Assembly: GCA_009760855.2 (NCBI GenBank)
Contig: WPIO01000001.1
Coordinates: forward strand, 8,802,501 to 8,866,500
Direction: 5' to 3'
DNA from: Cristatella mucedo
Taxonomy: Eukaryota; Bryozoa; Phylactolaemata; Cristatellidae
DNA length: 64,000 bases
In this document: positions 1 through 11,560 of the stretch, one piece after another
Layout of the letters: the number at the start of each line of letters is the position of its first letter
Position numbering within the stretch: position 1 is the stretch's first letter
The notes under the pieces: model-generated
Database searches by the model: none
The model's input: only the letters and a program-made list of their open reading frames with translations
Told to the model about the DNA's origin: nothing
Translations under genes and position numbers: made by a program

Positions 1-1600
1 GAGGCGGCGCTGCGGCTGCTGACGCAAGCGCGCGAGCGCGCCCTGAGCCGTGCTCCCTCGGCGTGCACGCTCTTGCGCCACCCGCCGCGGCGGCTGCGGC
101 GGCGACGCACTCGGCGAGAAGGAGCGACGCGCGCGCGCGCGCGAGCAGAGCAAGTCCACGGCCCCGACGCTCGCTGCTCCGACGGCGGCGCTAAATTTCT
201 CTCGCGCGAGGCAGCGCTCGCCGTCCTGTGCGCCACTCGCTGGCGGCACGAGTCCGGTCGACCCTTTCGGCGGCCTCGCGCGTGCGCTCGGCTAGCGCAC
301 GTGCGAGGCTCTCCGCAGGAGGAGCGCGAAAGAAGACGCCGGCCGCCGCCGCCGGCTCGACGCGCGCGCGCGCGTGCGCGCCCACACGCTAGACGGAAGG
401 ACGAAAGAAGGAGCCGCAGAGCGCGCCGCCGATCCCGGTCGGCGCTGCGGGGCGACGGCGACGACGACTGTCGTCGACGCTGTTGCCTCAGCGGCGGAAG
501 AGGCGGCCGCCGTGGCTGCAAGAGACTCGGCAGCGGGAGGGCTGCGCGCGACGCGATCGAACGGTCCGCCGCCGCAGACGAAGCGCGTCGCGTGCGCACG
601 GGCTCGTGCTCACCCGAGAGTCCGACCAGCAGCAGCAACAGCAGAGGCAGCGGCGGCATCGGCTGGGCGAGCATGGCTGACGGAGGGCTGGGCACGGCGC
701 CGCTCGCTGCGGCCACACGGGAAGCGACGCTTCGCTACGACGAGGCGCGAATGCGAGGCTTCAGAGTGCGGGAGGCGGCGAAGCGCTGGCGGCGGCGCGT
801 AGGGGGGCCGACTCCAACTGGGCTTAATTGCGTTATCCCCGCAGCAGCCGCCACCCTCGAGGCGCGATATCTGCCGCCGCCGCCGCCGCTCGACGGTGCG
901 GCCGGCCAACGTTTACGATTCGATTCGTATAAGCGTCTGCCCGGCGGCAGCAACTTTACCCGTCAGCTCTCCAGTCCTCACCCTCCATCGTGGCGTCGCC
1001 CAATCAACCGCCAACGAGGCACCTACTGGAGGCGACACATAAAGGAAGTCTGCACTCGCTTTCCGCTCTGTGGTCCCACCTCCCGTCGTCGCCACTGTCA
1101 AGTCGCCCCCTCCCCGCCTCAGAGGACTGGATCGGGTTTCCATTTTTCGGAAGGCGGGTGCTAAAACGTCGGCACCGCCGAAGCGCTCACCTGACCGGTC
1201 GGGGCCAGTGCGCTAATGTCCCTGACCTGAGCTACGATCCGAGCAAGATGGGCGGGATCTCTTTGGCGAGCGACGGAGAAAGGAGTGCGCCTGCGGGAAT
1301 TCATTTAGCGCATCCTCCGATCCGCGCTCCAGCGCCAGGACGTCGTTGCTCCAAGATGGCAGACGACCAAAGTGTTATGGCAAGCGCTCGGAATCGAATC
1401 GACGACCGAGGCGGCTAGGCACCGCCTCGGCCGTCTGCGCACGTCTCCCGGGGAGCGGCTCCGCCCCTGCGGCAGGCGGTGCGAGTGGCCAGTCGACCAG
1501 ACGAGCGGCGATCGCACGCCCAAGCGTGCGGATTTGCGATCAGCTGCCGGCAATTCACTCCATTTTACCGGCCGGGGGGAGAAATAAATCCTGAGCGCTC
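1..1600. promoter_or_regulatory. CpG-rich block at the left edge
   Basis: This is very GC-rich, with CGG/GCC and CGCG runs and undepleted CpG, falling abruptly to AT-rich sequence after about 1,600. Long open frames are present on both strands, but they are Arg/Ala-rich as expected of chance frames in GC-rich DNA, and none shows a domain. It may be the 5' end of a gene running off to the left. An ATG in AAGATGGC context at 1354 is followed by a stop after 20 codons. Confidence 0.4.
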
Positions 1601-2109
1601 GAAAAGTTCCGTTTTTGAATGCAGATGACAGTAGTACACTCGGTGACAATTTTACTCACAAAATTTCACTTGCATTGAGCGCGAGCCTCGTCCTCGTGCG
1701 ATGCACTGCAAACGACCGGTGTAATCGAATGGTTTTTAGTGCGCACGAGATAGGCAATGACGCGCATCGCAAGCGGAAAATGAAAAAGGCCCTGCGCATG
1801 AAGTAAGAGATTAGCTCGGTGTAGAGATTGTTGAAGAGCTCTTTGAAAGAGTGGCGTCACAAACGGTATCCAGTGGCTAGTCACCGTCGCCGCACAAACG
1901 ATTGCAGGAATTAGCTCTGCTCTCAGGCTCGCCGATCGTAAACATTCACATCCAGCAGATTTCTTGCGGTAGAAAGAGGGAGAAAAACGTGGTAGAACGA
2001 GGTAGAAACGTGGCAAGAGGGCACACTGGATGGTTGACATTACGTGCCTAATTCGACAAGGCGTGAACTTGCAAACAACAGCGCCATGTTTACAAAATTT
2101 TGTAGGTAT

Positions 2110-2265
2110 TTGCGATTCGTCCTTTGTGTGCAGGCACCTGCTCACGCTGTGCCTGCTGCTTGCGGCTGTTACCACCAAACATTTGGTAATTCTTTCTATG
2201 CAGCATCTGTAAAGTGAGATGCAGTTCTCTGATAGCGCTATACAAATATGTTATTATTATTATAA
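2110..2265 (+). mobile_element. CR1/L2-like LINE, 3' tail only
   Basis: The segment TGCGATTCGTCCTTTGTGTG... ending in a GCGCTATACAAAT hairpin and (TTA)n matches the tails of the longer copies at 27-31 kb. It is 5' truncated and diverged. Confidence 0.7.
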
Positions 2266-3542
2266 ATCCACTGAAATGTGTATTTGTTTATGTACTAGCG
2301 TGGTCTAATTAGTTTCATTTGAGGGACATTGTAAAAATGTGGGTCTCCTGAAGTTCCGGTTCGCAGGGTTCTGTGCTGTGCGGCTGCGGCTCGACAGATT
2401 CGCAGGACTACAATCCTCTGCCTTCTGGAATTTCTGGCAGATTTAGGCAGAGAGCTAATCGGCTTTACGGCTATAGATACGTTTGCCGGCGGCTGAAGAC
2501 GGTGTTATGCTGCAAGTAGTGACATTAGCAGGGCAAGCGCGTACCGCGGGCAGACGACATGAGGGCAAAGGACGCATAGTTCTCGCCGTATGTGGGGGGG
2601 AGAGCTCGAGTTCTGTATTAGTTACTACGCGAACTATTTACGGCAGCTGCGTTGATTCGCTAATGAGTTCATACTTGAGGTATAGCTTAGGCAATTATTT
2701 AAGCTAATTCGATAGGCATAACGGCGGCAAGTTTGCCACGGCTCGACTTCAGAGTCCGGTCGCAAAATATATAACTCGCTTGTACACAGCTCTTAACTGA
2801 GTCCAGCCGTGAGGCTGACAACTCTCATAGCAAGACATTGAGAACGCTATTTGAGTAAAATGCAAAATTATTTCATTTAAAATCACTTAACTTCTTTAAT
2901 TAGATGGACAGATAATTTGCTGGGGAAAAGTTCTTGTATTGCTAAGCCAAGAATAATCTGCATCTGCGCAGCTTTCTTCATGATCTACGAACATGACCTA
3001 CGATGTTAAAAAAAAAATAGTGACTCCGTTCAATGAGTATAAAATGCAGGGCAAGTTACCAAAGCACGAGTAAATAAGCATACACTCATTTAACAAGCAC
3101 ACAGCTCCTTTATTAGTTTGTATCTGAGCACAGACGAAAGGATAAGTTATTTAAAACTGCAGCCATACTGCGAACGATTAGCCAGAATTATATCTCACCC
3201 GGCTCTTGTCATAACCTGCTTTTGTCATTTATTTCTTGTTATTATTAAACTTTTAGGAATGGCAATTTACTTGATCTTTTTATCTCCAGCTGTAATTCCA
3301 CGCTGTCTGGCCATCTGCGATTCCAGGCAACCTTTGAATAAATTATCTTCTTGAAGAGCACGTTGAACTTAATACAAAATAATAGATGAGCATGCTTACT
3401 CGCGTGGTAATTTAAGAACTGTGTTATGACGAGCATCCTCGACGGAAAGGCTCGGGATAAGGAACAGTTGGAACAGCAGCCTCCTATGCTCAAAGGGTCC
3501 ACGGCCAACATTGGTAGGCTATTCAATTCAGATAAAGCTAGC

Positions 3543-3650
3543 CCTGTTTAAAGAGCAGATCCCCATCTGAAATATTTTTACTTCTGTAGGCCTGTTTAAA
3601 GAGCAGATCCCCATCTGAAATGTTTTTACTTCTGTAGGCCTGTTTAAAGT
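3543..3650. repeat. 48-bp tandem repeat, 2.2 copies
   Basis: The unit begins CCTGTTTAAAGAGCAGATCC and starts at 3543, 3591 and 3639. The two full copies differ at one or two positions only, so the duplication is recent. Confidence 0.9.
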
Positions 3651-3925
3651 TTGTCTATGCTCTATAAAAAATCCCCTGCACAGCATTCGTTTCGTCTTTG
3701 TGGATTTATGGAGGTACAGGCGGAGATTCGTTGCATTTCTTAGCAGCTTAGCATTGGCTGGGCAAAAGCATTTGTCATCCAATTGTCTTCGCTCGAAATA
3801 AACGAGCGGTAAAATGCTCCACCTGAAGTGAACCCGACGACGCGAGGCACTGGTGCTACTGCCGCAGTTCAGCTAATGTGAAGGTCACAAGGTGCAACTG
3901 GCTCTATGGGTCAAAGTACGCATGT

Positions 3926-3931
3926 TTTATT
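3926..3931 (-). terminator. candidate polyadenylation signal of the Ly6/uPAR gene
   Basis: TTTATT on the plus strand reads AATAAA on the minus strand, about 550 bases past the stop codon at 4478. It is a short motif that occurs by chance, so support is weak without transcript data. Confidence 0.3.
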
Positions 3932-4477
3932 GTTTCCCCGGATCGATCGGAAGCCACTGCAGCTCTGTAGCGAAGAGGATGCACGTCTAGACAATTCTAT
4001 GCATGATTTGATCTGGTGACTACGTTGCGACTGCTTTCTTTTAACTTACTCTGCTTCCATTAATCTTGCATTGCTAACCCCTACGCTGGGACATACTACT
4101 GCGGATGCGCCGAATAACGGGGGCGTGGCTTGTCTTCAGTAGCCTTATACCTTTAGATGGCGAACAGGTATCTAACAATTGCACCTAATTTTAAGGAAGG
4201 ATGATCTTCCTTTTCTTCAATCTTGTCGCTTCCCTCAATCTTAAATGATTCGTCACACGGGTACAGTGCAAAGAAGGACGCCGTAAGTTGATGACGTCGC
4301 GCTCTTTCATGTATCAGTCTTGTATCGCTAACACCCGACGTATCAACGTCGCCAGCATGGAAATCGAGGTTCGAAGGCTAGCAAAGATGCCGTCTGCGGA
4401 CAATAGGACCACATTGCGAACTACGCGTGGCTCTCTGCTTTCACTAATATGATGGGCGGAAAACAAAATTTCCAGCC

Positions 4478-4689
4478 CTATATATTAATTAGAGTCACAG
4501 TAAAAATTGCCAAGCTTGTCACGGGATTGAGCCCGTGCATTGCAGTGGCAAGCATGGGCGTGCCGCCGTTGCAGCGATCCGCCGTGCACAGGCAGAACGT
4601 CACCGTGCGGTTGTTCAGGCTAGTCTGAGAGCATTGGTTGGGACCTCCAGCCATAGCTTCGTCGCTGACGCCCGCACAGCCACGACTAA
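4478..4689 (-). CDS. Ly6/uPAR gene exon 3: second half of LU domain and GPI signal
   Basis: The acceptor CTTCTCATTGTAG precedes 4689, phase 1. The exon encodes SRGCA, NQC, the NRT sequon, FCLCTADRCN (the diagnostic C-x-C...D-x-C-N end of LU domains) and a hydrophobic tail ending TLINI and TAG. The omega site for GPI transfer would lie at or just after RCNGG. Confidence 0.9.
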
Positions 4690-7600
4690 CTACAATGAGA
4701 AGTTCGAATGCGTCGCAAAACAACTGAGCCTCGTTAGGGCGCATGCGCCGACGTCATACAATCACAGCGTTTCCATCGATGCAAGCATCATCAGCCTAGG
4801 TGTTGCCGAGCAGCTCAAGGAAGATATTTTAGTCATCTGGCTGTCGCAGCGCATGCAAAAACGTGTCCTTGATTACTTTGAATGAAGGAACGTTCGCGCC
4901 TCCACTCTGCTCGACAGCGATCTCGACTTAGCGTTGAATAACGCTGTTCAAGTGCATAAATAACTTTTTAATCAAGACCCTAGTACTGGTTTTCCGGTTG
5001 TCCAGTGTGGCAAAAGAAAAGAGCTCGTTTAAAATAACTTTTAATTCAAAATGGTAACTTGCGAAATTAATGTCTGGACGAACTTCGCGTTCGAACGCGT
5101 GAGCGCTAATTATTTGGTCAGCCACACCGATGACCTCTCGTTGAGGTCGAGTTTCTGCACTTAAAAATAAGTTGTAATAGCACAGCTGCTTTTTTGAAGA
5201 GCCAGATAGCTAAGCATGTGAAAGGGATATGTCCGAAATACTGTCCGCTCTCTTTATCGTCTTCCTCTCTTTAAAGAGTCGTCCCTTCCTTACTCGCAAT
5301 ATTATTATTAAATAATATTATATATTATTAATAATTATTATTAAACATTATGACTAAATGATTTGTCGTCCCTTTCTTACTCGTAATATTATTATTAAAT
5401 ATTATTATATATTATTAAAACCTATTATTAAACATTATGACTAAATGATTTGTCGTCCCGGCCTTACTCGTAATATTATTATTAAATATTATTATATATT
5501 AATAATACTTATTATTAAACATTATGACTAAATGATTTGTCGTCCCGGCCTTACTCGTGCAAGTCATTTAGTGAGAAGTCACGGCGTGGTGGAAATGCGG
5601 GGTTAAATACGGGCGTTCTTCAAAGCCCGAGGGAAACACCAGTGTTGCATCCTCTCCTAGAAGCACTGCTCGTCTGTTGAAATAGGTAAGTTACTACAAT
5701 ATTTAATGGCGAAAATAGCGCTACATAGTGGGCGGCTTGTGGTACATATGATCGGCAGTCTCTGCTATTTAGATGAGTGAACAAATTGAGCGACTACTGG
5801 CAGGCTGGCTAGATTACTTGCTATCTATGGCTCTGCTTACCAACTTGATTTCGTCCTTCATCGAGATATTTCACTTTAACGCATCCGTTCGCCACCAGAG
5901 GGTTATCACCGGTGGAGCAGTCGACAACAGCATGGTTCCGCTTCAAGAAGAAGTCGTTGCACTGAGGGGTGGGACTTTCTAAGTTTCCACATTTGAAACA
6001 GAACGTGGAGTGGCAGTGGGTCACTACAACAAATTATTAATAAGGTATCTTAGCAAGAACAAAATAACCAAATGTCTCCTCGTATCTCTGAGACGACATA
6101 TATGCAAGTATATGTGAGTGGCAGATATGCAAGCGGTGTTTACATTCAGGACTATGCACGTGCAAGACTTACGAACGGATAAAATATATAGAAACGTCTG
6201 AAAAGTGAAGTAGAAAAATAGAGCACATATAGACTTGTCAGCAAACGTTTTTTAGGTAATGGAAAACCATTTTACCTCTCAATATCAGTGCATCTTAAAA
6301 AAGTGCTCAGGCTTTTCTTCCGCTTAAAGACCGCTGGTGACAGAAGCTTTTGCTCTGCATGTCCTAGACTGCGGTACTCACTCCCACGATTCTTACGCTA
6401 CGACAGCTACTGTCCTGCAGCCGACTATTGCACATTCTTTCAAGCCGTCCTGAGCTGCTACTTCCGTGTTACTCGCTACCTCAACTGCTCTCCTGACTCT
6501 GCTACGTGATCTACGTTCAATTTGTTGCGTGAGATGGTCTTTTGGCAACAGAAAGCGTGCCGAAAGCCGCTTAGGTTGTGAGTTCACTACACAAAACTCT
6601 ACTGTGTAACAACCACACAGTCTTTATGGTTTTGTGGAGTTACAGACGAAGATACATTCCATATTCAACAGGTATATGGTGTTGCGCATCGGGTTTGAAG
6701 CCACGTAAAACTGCTGTAGGCGGCAATCAACTTTCGTCTTGGTTTCACAGATCTGTGTACTGCGGCGCATTACATTCCAAAGTAGTTTACATTCTCTATT
6801 TGATAACTACTTTCCTTCTTTTAGATTCAATGGAGAAAGTTGTAAAAGAATTGATAATACTTAACTCACTCACAGCCTATTGAGCTGAAATAGCAGCAAC
6901 TCACTGCTCACTGGCCTACAAGCATGTGCGATCAGGCGATTGCAGCTGGTGCAAAACTCTGTAGCTAGGCTTGTCTGTCGTGAGCGTCGCAGTTGCCACA
7001 TTACTCCACTTCTCGCCGACCTGCACTGTCTACCAGTCAAGCAACGGATTGACTTCAAGGTTTTGTCGCTCACTTTTAGGTCCCTTCATTCTATGGCTCC
7101 AACCTCTCTCTCAGATATACTACCCCATCAGGCCAATCATCGTACCACCCGCTTTTCGGAATCCAACAGTCTACAAATACCTAGTACAAACCTCAAATCC
7201 TTTGGAGACCGTGCATTTAGTTCGTATGCTCCCAAACTTGGAACTCCCTCCCGACCTGCGTCAGAACATCCCCTGACCTGACCACATTAAAGTTTAGTTG
7301 TACTCGTAGTTTCGTAAAGCACAGAATATTCGTGACGACCGCCGTCATCAGCCTACTCGCTACCCGCGGAGATAGGGGGACGTACAACTCTGTTCAACTC
7401 TCGCTCGCCCTCTGTCCTCTCCTTCACGCGACGGCCGCCATACCACACCGATCAAGGAGCGGCAAAGACCGCTCGAAAGCCACATTAATCAAGATGAGGC
7501 GCACGCATTCCAACCCCGAAACCTCATGCCATCGTATCTATGAATCAGTCCATAACATGCTCGTAAGTATAATGGACCCCCTCCACAGGGCAAAGCGCAG

Positions 7601-9538
7601 ATGCCGGCTTCCTTCGACCCAACGGCCGCTCCATGCGGATCGAACGTTCCTGCTACAAAGGCCATCCTGAAAAACTGATTGGGCCTCAATGCCGCCGGTT
7701 GAAAAAGTCGTTAGGCGTAGCGAAGGCCCTCGTGCAGAACAGGGTGGTGGGGCATACAGCCACTAAAGCCGTACCCAGCAAACCGCCACAATCGCATCGT
7801 TAGCGGGCTGAAGGAGTTACTCCTGTTACATGGGTGTTTAGGGGCCTTTCCAGTGGTGGTGGAGGCCAACTCGGCGAATTCTTCTCCGGACTCTCATTAG
7901 GCAGCTACCGGTTTCTTTTTAGCAAGGGCTACAAAAATCTGCGAAACGGTGAGCAGCTTCCGCCTTTCCAGAAATTAGCTGCACTAATTTTTCTAGAGGA
8001 GAATAAATGCCGAGGCACGCCTTCTGGTGCAGTTTGATTTGTTTCACCAGAGGGGGCTATCGATTTCTCTTACGAGGAGCAAGACAGGTTTGCCTAGCGG
8101 AGCTCCTGAGGTGCACAACTTTTTAGCTTTATGACTGTTAAACAGCGTATTAAACTCGAGTTTGTAGATAGTATGACCAAGCGTTTGACGGAACGACCGC
8201 TAGATACAGCGAGATCCACACTGACCCCTGCTGAAGAAGGCCCGCCCTTAGGTATCGACCAATGGCGATATTGATTGCAACTTACGCTTGCATGAGTGAG
8301 CCATTCAGTCTTGAATCTGCAGAGCTTAAATGTTCGTTGCCAATAGTTAAAGTGAAGAAAATGGGCAGCTAATATATGGCCCTCATAAGATGTGTGGGCA
8401 GTCGGAGACTCGCATAGCGCTGTAGTATTTCAGCTTGGCACGCAGGAGCTGCCTCTAGTGACAACGAGAGCTTCAAATGGTACCAAGTGCAGCTAGTGAT
8501 ATGTCGTAGCACTAGCGACACCGTTATCACTAGCAATCCACGGTATAAGGAGCAGGTCATTGAGGCTCAGTGTACGACTCAGCAACCTTGTAAGAAAGAA
8601 TTTCTATAGTTCCACCTTGTGATGGCAAATGTGTTCATAAGTTTCTTTGATCAGCATGGTGTATGATGGCCGGTTTGCTAGTTTTTCGAAAGCAGTGCAT
8701 CAAATTCGAATATAACTGAATGTACTTAAATGAGTAGGGGCAGCACATCGCGATTGGCCTTCTGCAAAAACTCCTTGTCTAATTTAGAGCATGGAGTAGA
8801 GCATGAGCTAAGTTACAAACAGGAGCAAATAGCTATGGATGTACCAGCCAAGCTGGGTGCCAATGCGAACCTGCGTCCAGCCAAAGAAAATCCCGACACA
8901 TTACGGGGCGAGACGAGATAGGGTCGTTCAGATGGTGGACTGACTTCTGGAAGGAACCATAAATTATGCAGACGAACAAACTTATCCAAAACGGCAATCT
9001 AGCAAAGTTCTTACTTCGGTCCTCACACACTGTAATGATTTAAGCTGCCTCGAGCTGGGTTTTTTCTGGTGCACGCTTTTGGGTTTGGTGCTCATAGTAT
9101 TTTCAACATACCGATTTCGTGTTCGAACGAATGTTGTTAGCTTGAACGATTTCTCTGAGACTCCCTGCTTTACTACTGGGTTCCTCTTTCGTTCAATTTT
9201 CGTCTTATATTTCAGAGCTCTCGGGTGTCATAACTCGTCCATGTGATTTTCGCGAATCGGTGCGATTGTCTTCGGCCAATTGAATGCAATTGCCTGTCAC
9301 TCGTCGTCACCAAAACTAGATCATATAGATAAATATACGATACTACAGCTCTGCAGCTGGCTGCCAAATAAAATGCACAAGCCCCTTCTAATGCTGCCAT
9401 CCCACTTGCACTATATTGCATCCTATCCTATAGGACATTATGTCATCGTAGCTACCGCCAGCATTCCGAGCCCTCACAGTACTTTGTTTCGCCTAGTACG
9501 CTCCACTCAAAGTCATTTGATTCGCTATCTCGCTTTCA

Positions 9539-9617
<79 letters not shown>

Positions 9618-9769
9618 TACCTCGCTCTTTATTTCTCGCTCTTTATCGATCACTCCCTGCCCCAAGCACTAACACTTTTTCTCATTTCTGAGAATTAACA
9701 AGCTGGAAATAGGATCTCCTACTTACCGCACACGACAAGGAGTACGAAGCACAGGAAGCAGTAGGCCAT
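4478..9769 (-). CDS. Ly6/uPAR-domain GPI-anchored protein, whole gene (3 exons, 145 aa)
   Basis: I assembled three exons: 9727-9769, 5841-6023 and 4478-4689. Both introns are phase 1, as is usual for Ly6/uPAR (LU) genes, and the joined CDS is 438 nt. Residues 1-18 form a signal peptide starting MAYCFLCFVLLVVC. The mature part has the ten-cysteine LU pattern: the opening CFKC, PQC, VDC, NGC, RGC, NQC, the CLC pair and the closing DRCN. One further cysteine lies near the predicted signal cleavage site. The motifs CVKVKY and VSRGCA are typical of the family. An NRT glycosylation sequon lies just before the CLC pair. The last ~20 residues are hydrophobic with no basic end, as in GPI-anchored proteins. 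The closest style is invertebrate quiver/sleepless-like LU proteins, which modulate channels or receptors at the cell surface. The exact subfamily and ligand cannot be told. The exon chain is inferred from splice sites, phase and domain fit. Confidence 0.85.
5278..5565. repeat. 87-bp AT-rich tandem repeat, 3.3 copies
   Basis: Units start with GTCGTCCC at 5278, 5365, 5452 and 5539, exactly 87 bases apart. Each has an AT-rich half (TATTATTATTAAA, self-complementary) and ends ATGACTAAATGATTT. It lies in intron 2 of the Ly6/uPAR gene. Confidence 0.93.
5841..6023 (-). CDS. Ly6/uPAR gene exon 2: first half of LU domain
   Basis: The acceptor TTTGTTGTAG precedes 6023 and the donor GTTG|GTAAGC follows 5841. 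Both are phase 1. The exon encodes the first part of the three-finger fold, from FCFKCGN through PQC, VDC and NGCVKVKY to the loop ending in NQV. These are cysteines 1-5 of the LU pattern. Length 183 nt. Confidence 0.87.
6897..7290 (+). mobile_element. CR1/L2-like LINE fragment (C-terminal ORF2)
   Basis: It encodes LQLVQNSVARLVCRERRSCH, ADLHCLPVKQRIDFK and RAFSSYAPKL, the post-RT part of a CR1/L2-type ORF2, with a frameshift near the end. The same peptide motifs recur in four other copies in this window. It lies in intron 1 of the Ly6/uPAR gene. Confidence 0.88.
9541..9620. repeat. (CT)n then (CA)n microsatellite
   Basis: About 60 bases of CT are followed by CACACA. Open frames here are Ser-Leu artefacts. 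Confidence 0.97.
9727..9769 (-). CDS. Ly6/uPAR gene exon 1: signal peptide
   Basis: The ATG at 9769 opens 14 codons plus one base, MAYCFLCFVLLVVC, a compact hydrophobic signal peptide. The donor TGCG|GTAAGT is close to consensus and phase 1, matching the next exon. It is too short to stand out as an open frame. The chain of phase, donor strength and signal character supports it. The 3.7-kb intron after it carries a LINE fragment and a CT microsatellite. Confidence 0.75.
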
Positions 9770-9925
9770 ATTCTAAATGGAATACTCAGCCGCAGCATGA
9801 GCACCCGCATTATGCTGCGCACAGCAGCCCTCATGTGCAGAAGACGAGATAGGACACTCATTGCAACCTTCAAGTCAAGCAAGGACATCGCGCTCCACGG
9901 ATGGCTGCCACGCCACCAGTCGAAT

Positions 9926-9931
<6 letters not shown>

Positions 9932-10010
<79 letters not shown>
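9932..10010. repeat. (CT)n microsatellite
   Basis: An uninterrupted CT run of about 75 bases after a short C run. Confidence 0.97.
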
Positions 10011-10344
10011 CAGATGTGCTGAATTCCTATGCTCCGTGCTACGGTTGTTTTTGAGCGGTTCAACAAAGTTGGAGTTCAGATATGTTCCTGCACGTATGCA
10101 ATCAGGCCATGCAAAAAGTTTCAATGTACAGCTATTTGGCTGACCTGGAGCCGGAGGGGAGAGTGCATATAGTCCTACTTACCACGCTAATGACCAAGGT
10201 CACTCAGCCCGCTAGACCGACGATGCTGGTAGCTATTTACCCAGAGATGAAGAGTCGGTTCGATGGATCGGCAAGCTAGAGAACGCACGAGGATCCGAGA
10301 AAGTGAGACTAAGCGGAAAAAGCGCCGGAGTAAATAACAGACAG

Positions 10345-10500
<156 letters not shown>

Positions 10501-10994
10501 TGAGAGAGAACGAAAAGGAGAGAGTGAGGAGGAGGAACCTACCGCTACCTATGACCATCAGGGATTGAATCGTCTCAGAGCCCTGTGTCAGACCGGCGGC
10601 GCTCGATAGACAGGTCTAGTTCACATTGACTGGCAGTTACACTATGGCTAGCATTCTTCCCTGAAAGTGTCTCATTCTGATAGCTGCGGACCCTCTGCGC
10701 TTTAAATTCTGCTCGATAGGTCGGATGACTGAATTACAATATGCAGCCGGATTCTAGGCTTGCACATTTTTCAACCAATGAGCGCCCAGCATCTAGAAGG
10801 CCGCTGGAAACCTAAAGGTTTTGAAAAGAAACTGCGTTGCACTGTAGGTACACTTTCTGTACTGTTCCTTAATACTCATCGTAAGTCGAGACTTCGGATG
10901 CCTTCTATGTGAACTTTGTTCGAGGATTGTAGAGAGGGGTCTTGTGCGGCTCTCGCGTTGCTGCTCCCCAAAACCTCTTGGGCTGCTATTGGCC

Positions 10995-11165
10995 AGCATA
11001 AAGAAGGAAATACTAGCTGACTTCACAGCCTCTTTTGTATTAGCGACAGAAAAGCCTTAAGGCTATCACCACTGCTTGCAGCAGCAGTAAAGGATCGCCC
11101 ACCGCAGGATTTGATCTCGGGGCTGAGGTCGTGAAAAGCAGCCGCTTTACCTAGTGGAGCCATCG
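10995..11165 (-). mobile_element. tRNA-derived SINE
   Basis: The reverse complement shows a tRNA-like head with a B-box-like segment, then GGTGGGCGATCC...TGGTGATAGCC and GTCGCTAATACAAAAGAGGC. This is the family also present at 26440, 28430, 36885 and 62763. Confidence 0.8.
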
Positions 11166-11454
11166 CAGCTCTGGATACCTCGCTTTCATTTCCAATGCCG
11201 CCAAAGACTAGAACTCACTACCGGTTGAAATCATAAAATCATCTGACATGTCGACGTTCTTCGGTGTGCTTATGCTAATTGAGTTTGTAAATGTCGTCGC
11301 TAATCAATTGACATGGTTCTTTTTCAGCATGTATAAATGCCTAGAAAAAGATGCAGTTCTCTTAGAGCACTAGATTTTAATATTTTTATATTGGTAAGTA
11401 ATCAAAATAAGCCTTGGATTCAGTGTCAAGTCATCATTGCGAGTTATCTCGTCT

Positions 11455-11560
11455 GCTTATATCGCATAACCGGATGGTGAGCTGATTATGAATGACTAAG
11501 TTGCTCGGCAGACATGAAAGAGATCAGTTCGAATCCTGATCTGGCTCATCAGGTTACTGT
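11455..11560 (+). mobile_element. tRNA-like SINE head, possible
   Basis: ACCGGATGGTGAGCTGATTA and CAGTTCGAATCCTGATCTGG resemble A and B boxes of an RNA polymerase III promoter at tRNA spacing. No acceptor-stem pairing was found, so a SINE remnant is more likely than a tRNA gene. Confidence 0.4.

Larger units (their letters stand above)
1601..4477. other. gene-free stretch left of the Ly6/uPAR gene
   Basis: I see no coding exon here. It holds a LINE 3' tail at about 2110-2265 and the 48-bp tandem repeat at 3543-3650. The part next to 4477 is presumably the 3' UTR of the Ly6/uPAR gene. Confidence 0.5.

Noticed and set aside
73..1164. 363-codon open frame in the CpG-rich left edge
   Set aside because: It is Arg/Ala/Pro-rich, has no recognisable domain and overlaps equally open frames on both strands, as expected in very GC-rich DNA with few stops.
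5278..5565. CRISPR array
   Set aside because: The 87-bp units are contiguous with no unique spacers and the genome is eukaryotic.
8369..8560. Minus-strand frame starting MTCSLYRGLLVITVSLVL as the Ly6/uPAR signal peptide
   Set aside because: Its possible donors are phase 0 or 2, not the phase 1 needed. The exon at 9727-9769 fits phase and donor consensus better.
11500..11560. A functional tRNA gene
   Set aside because: Only B-box-like and weak A-box-like segments are present, without acceptor or anticodon stem pairing. A SINE head is more likely.
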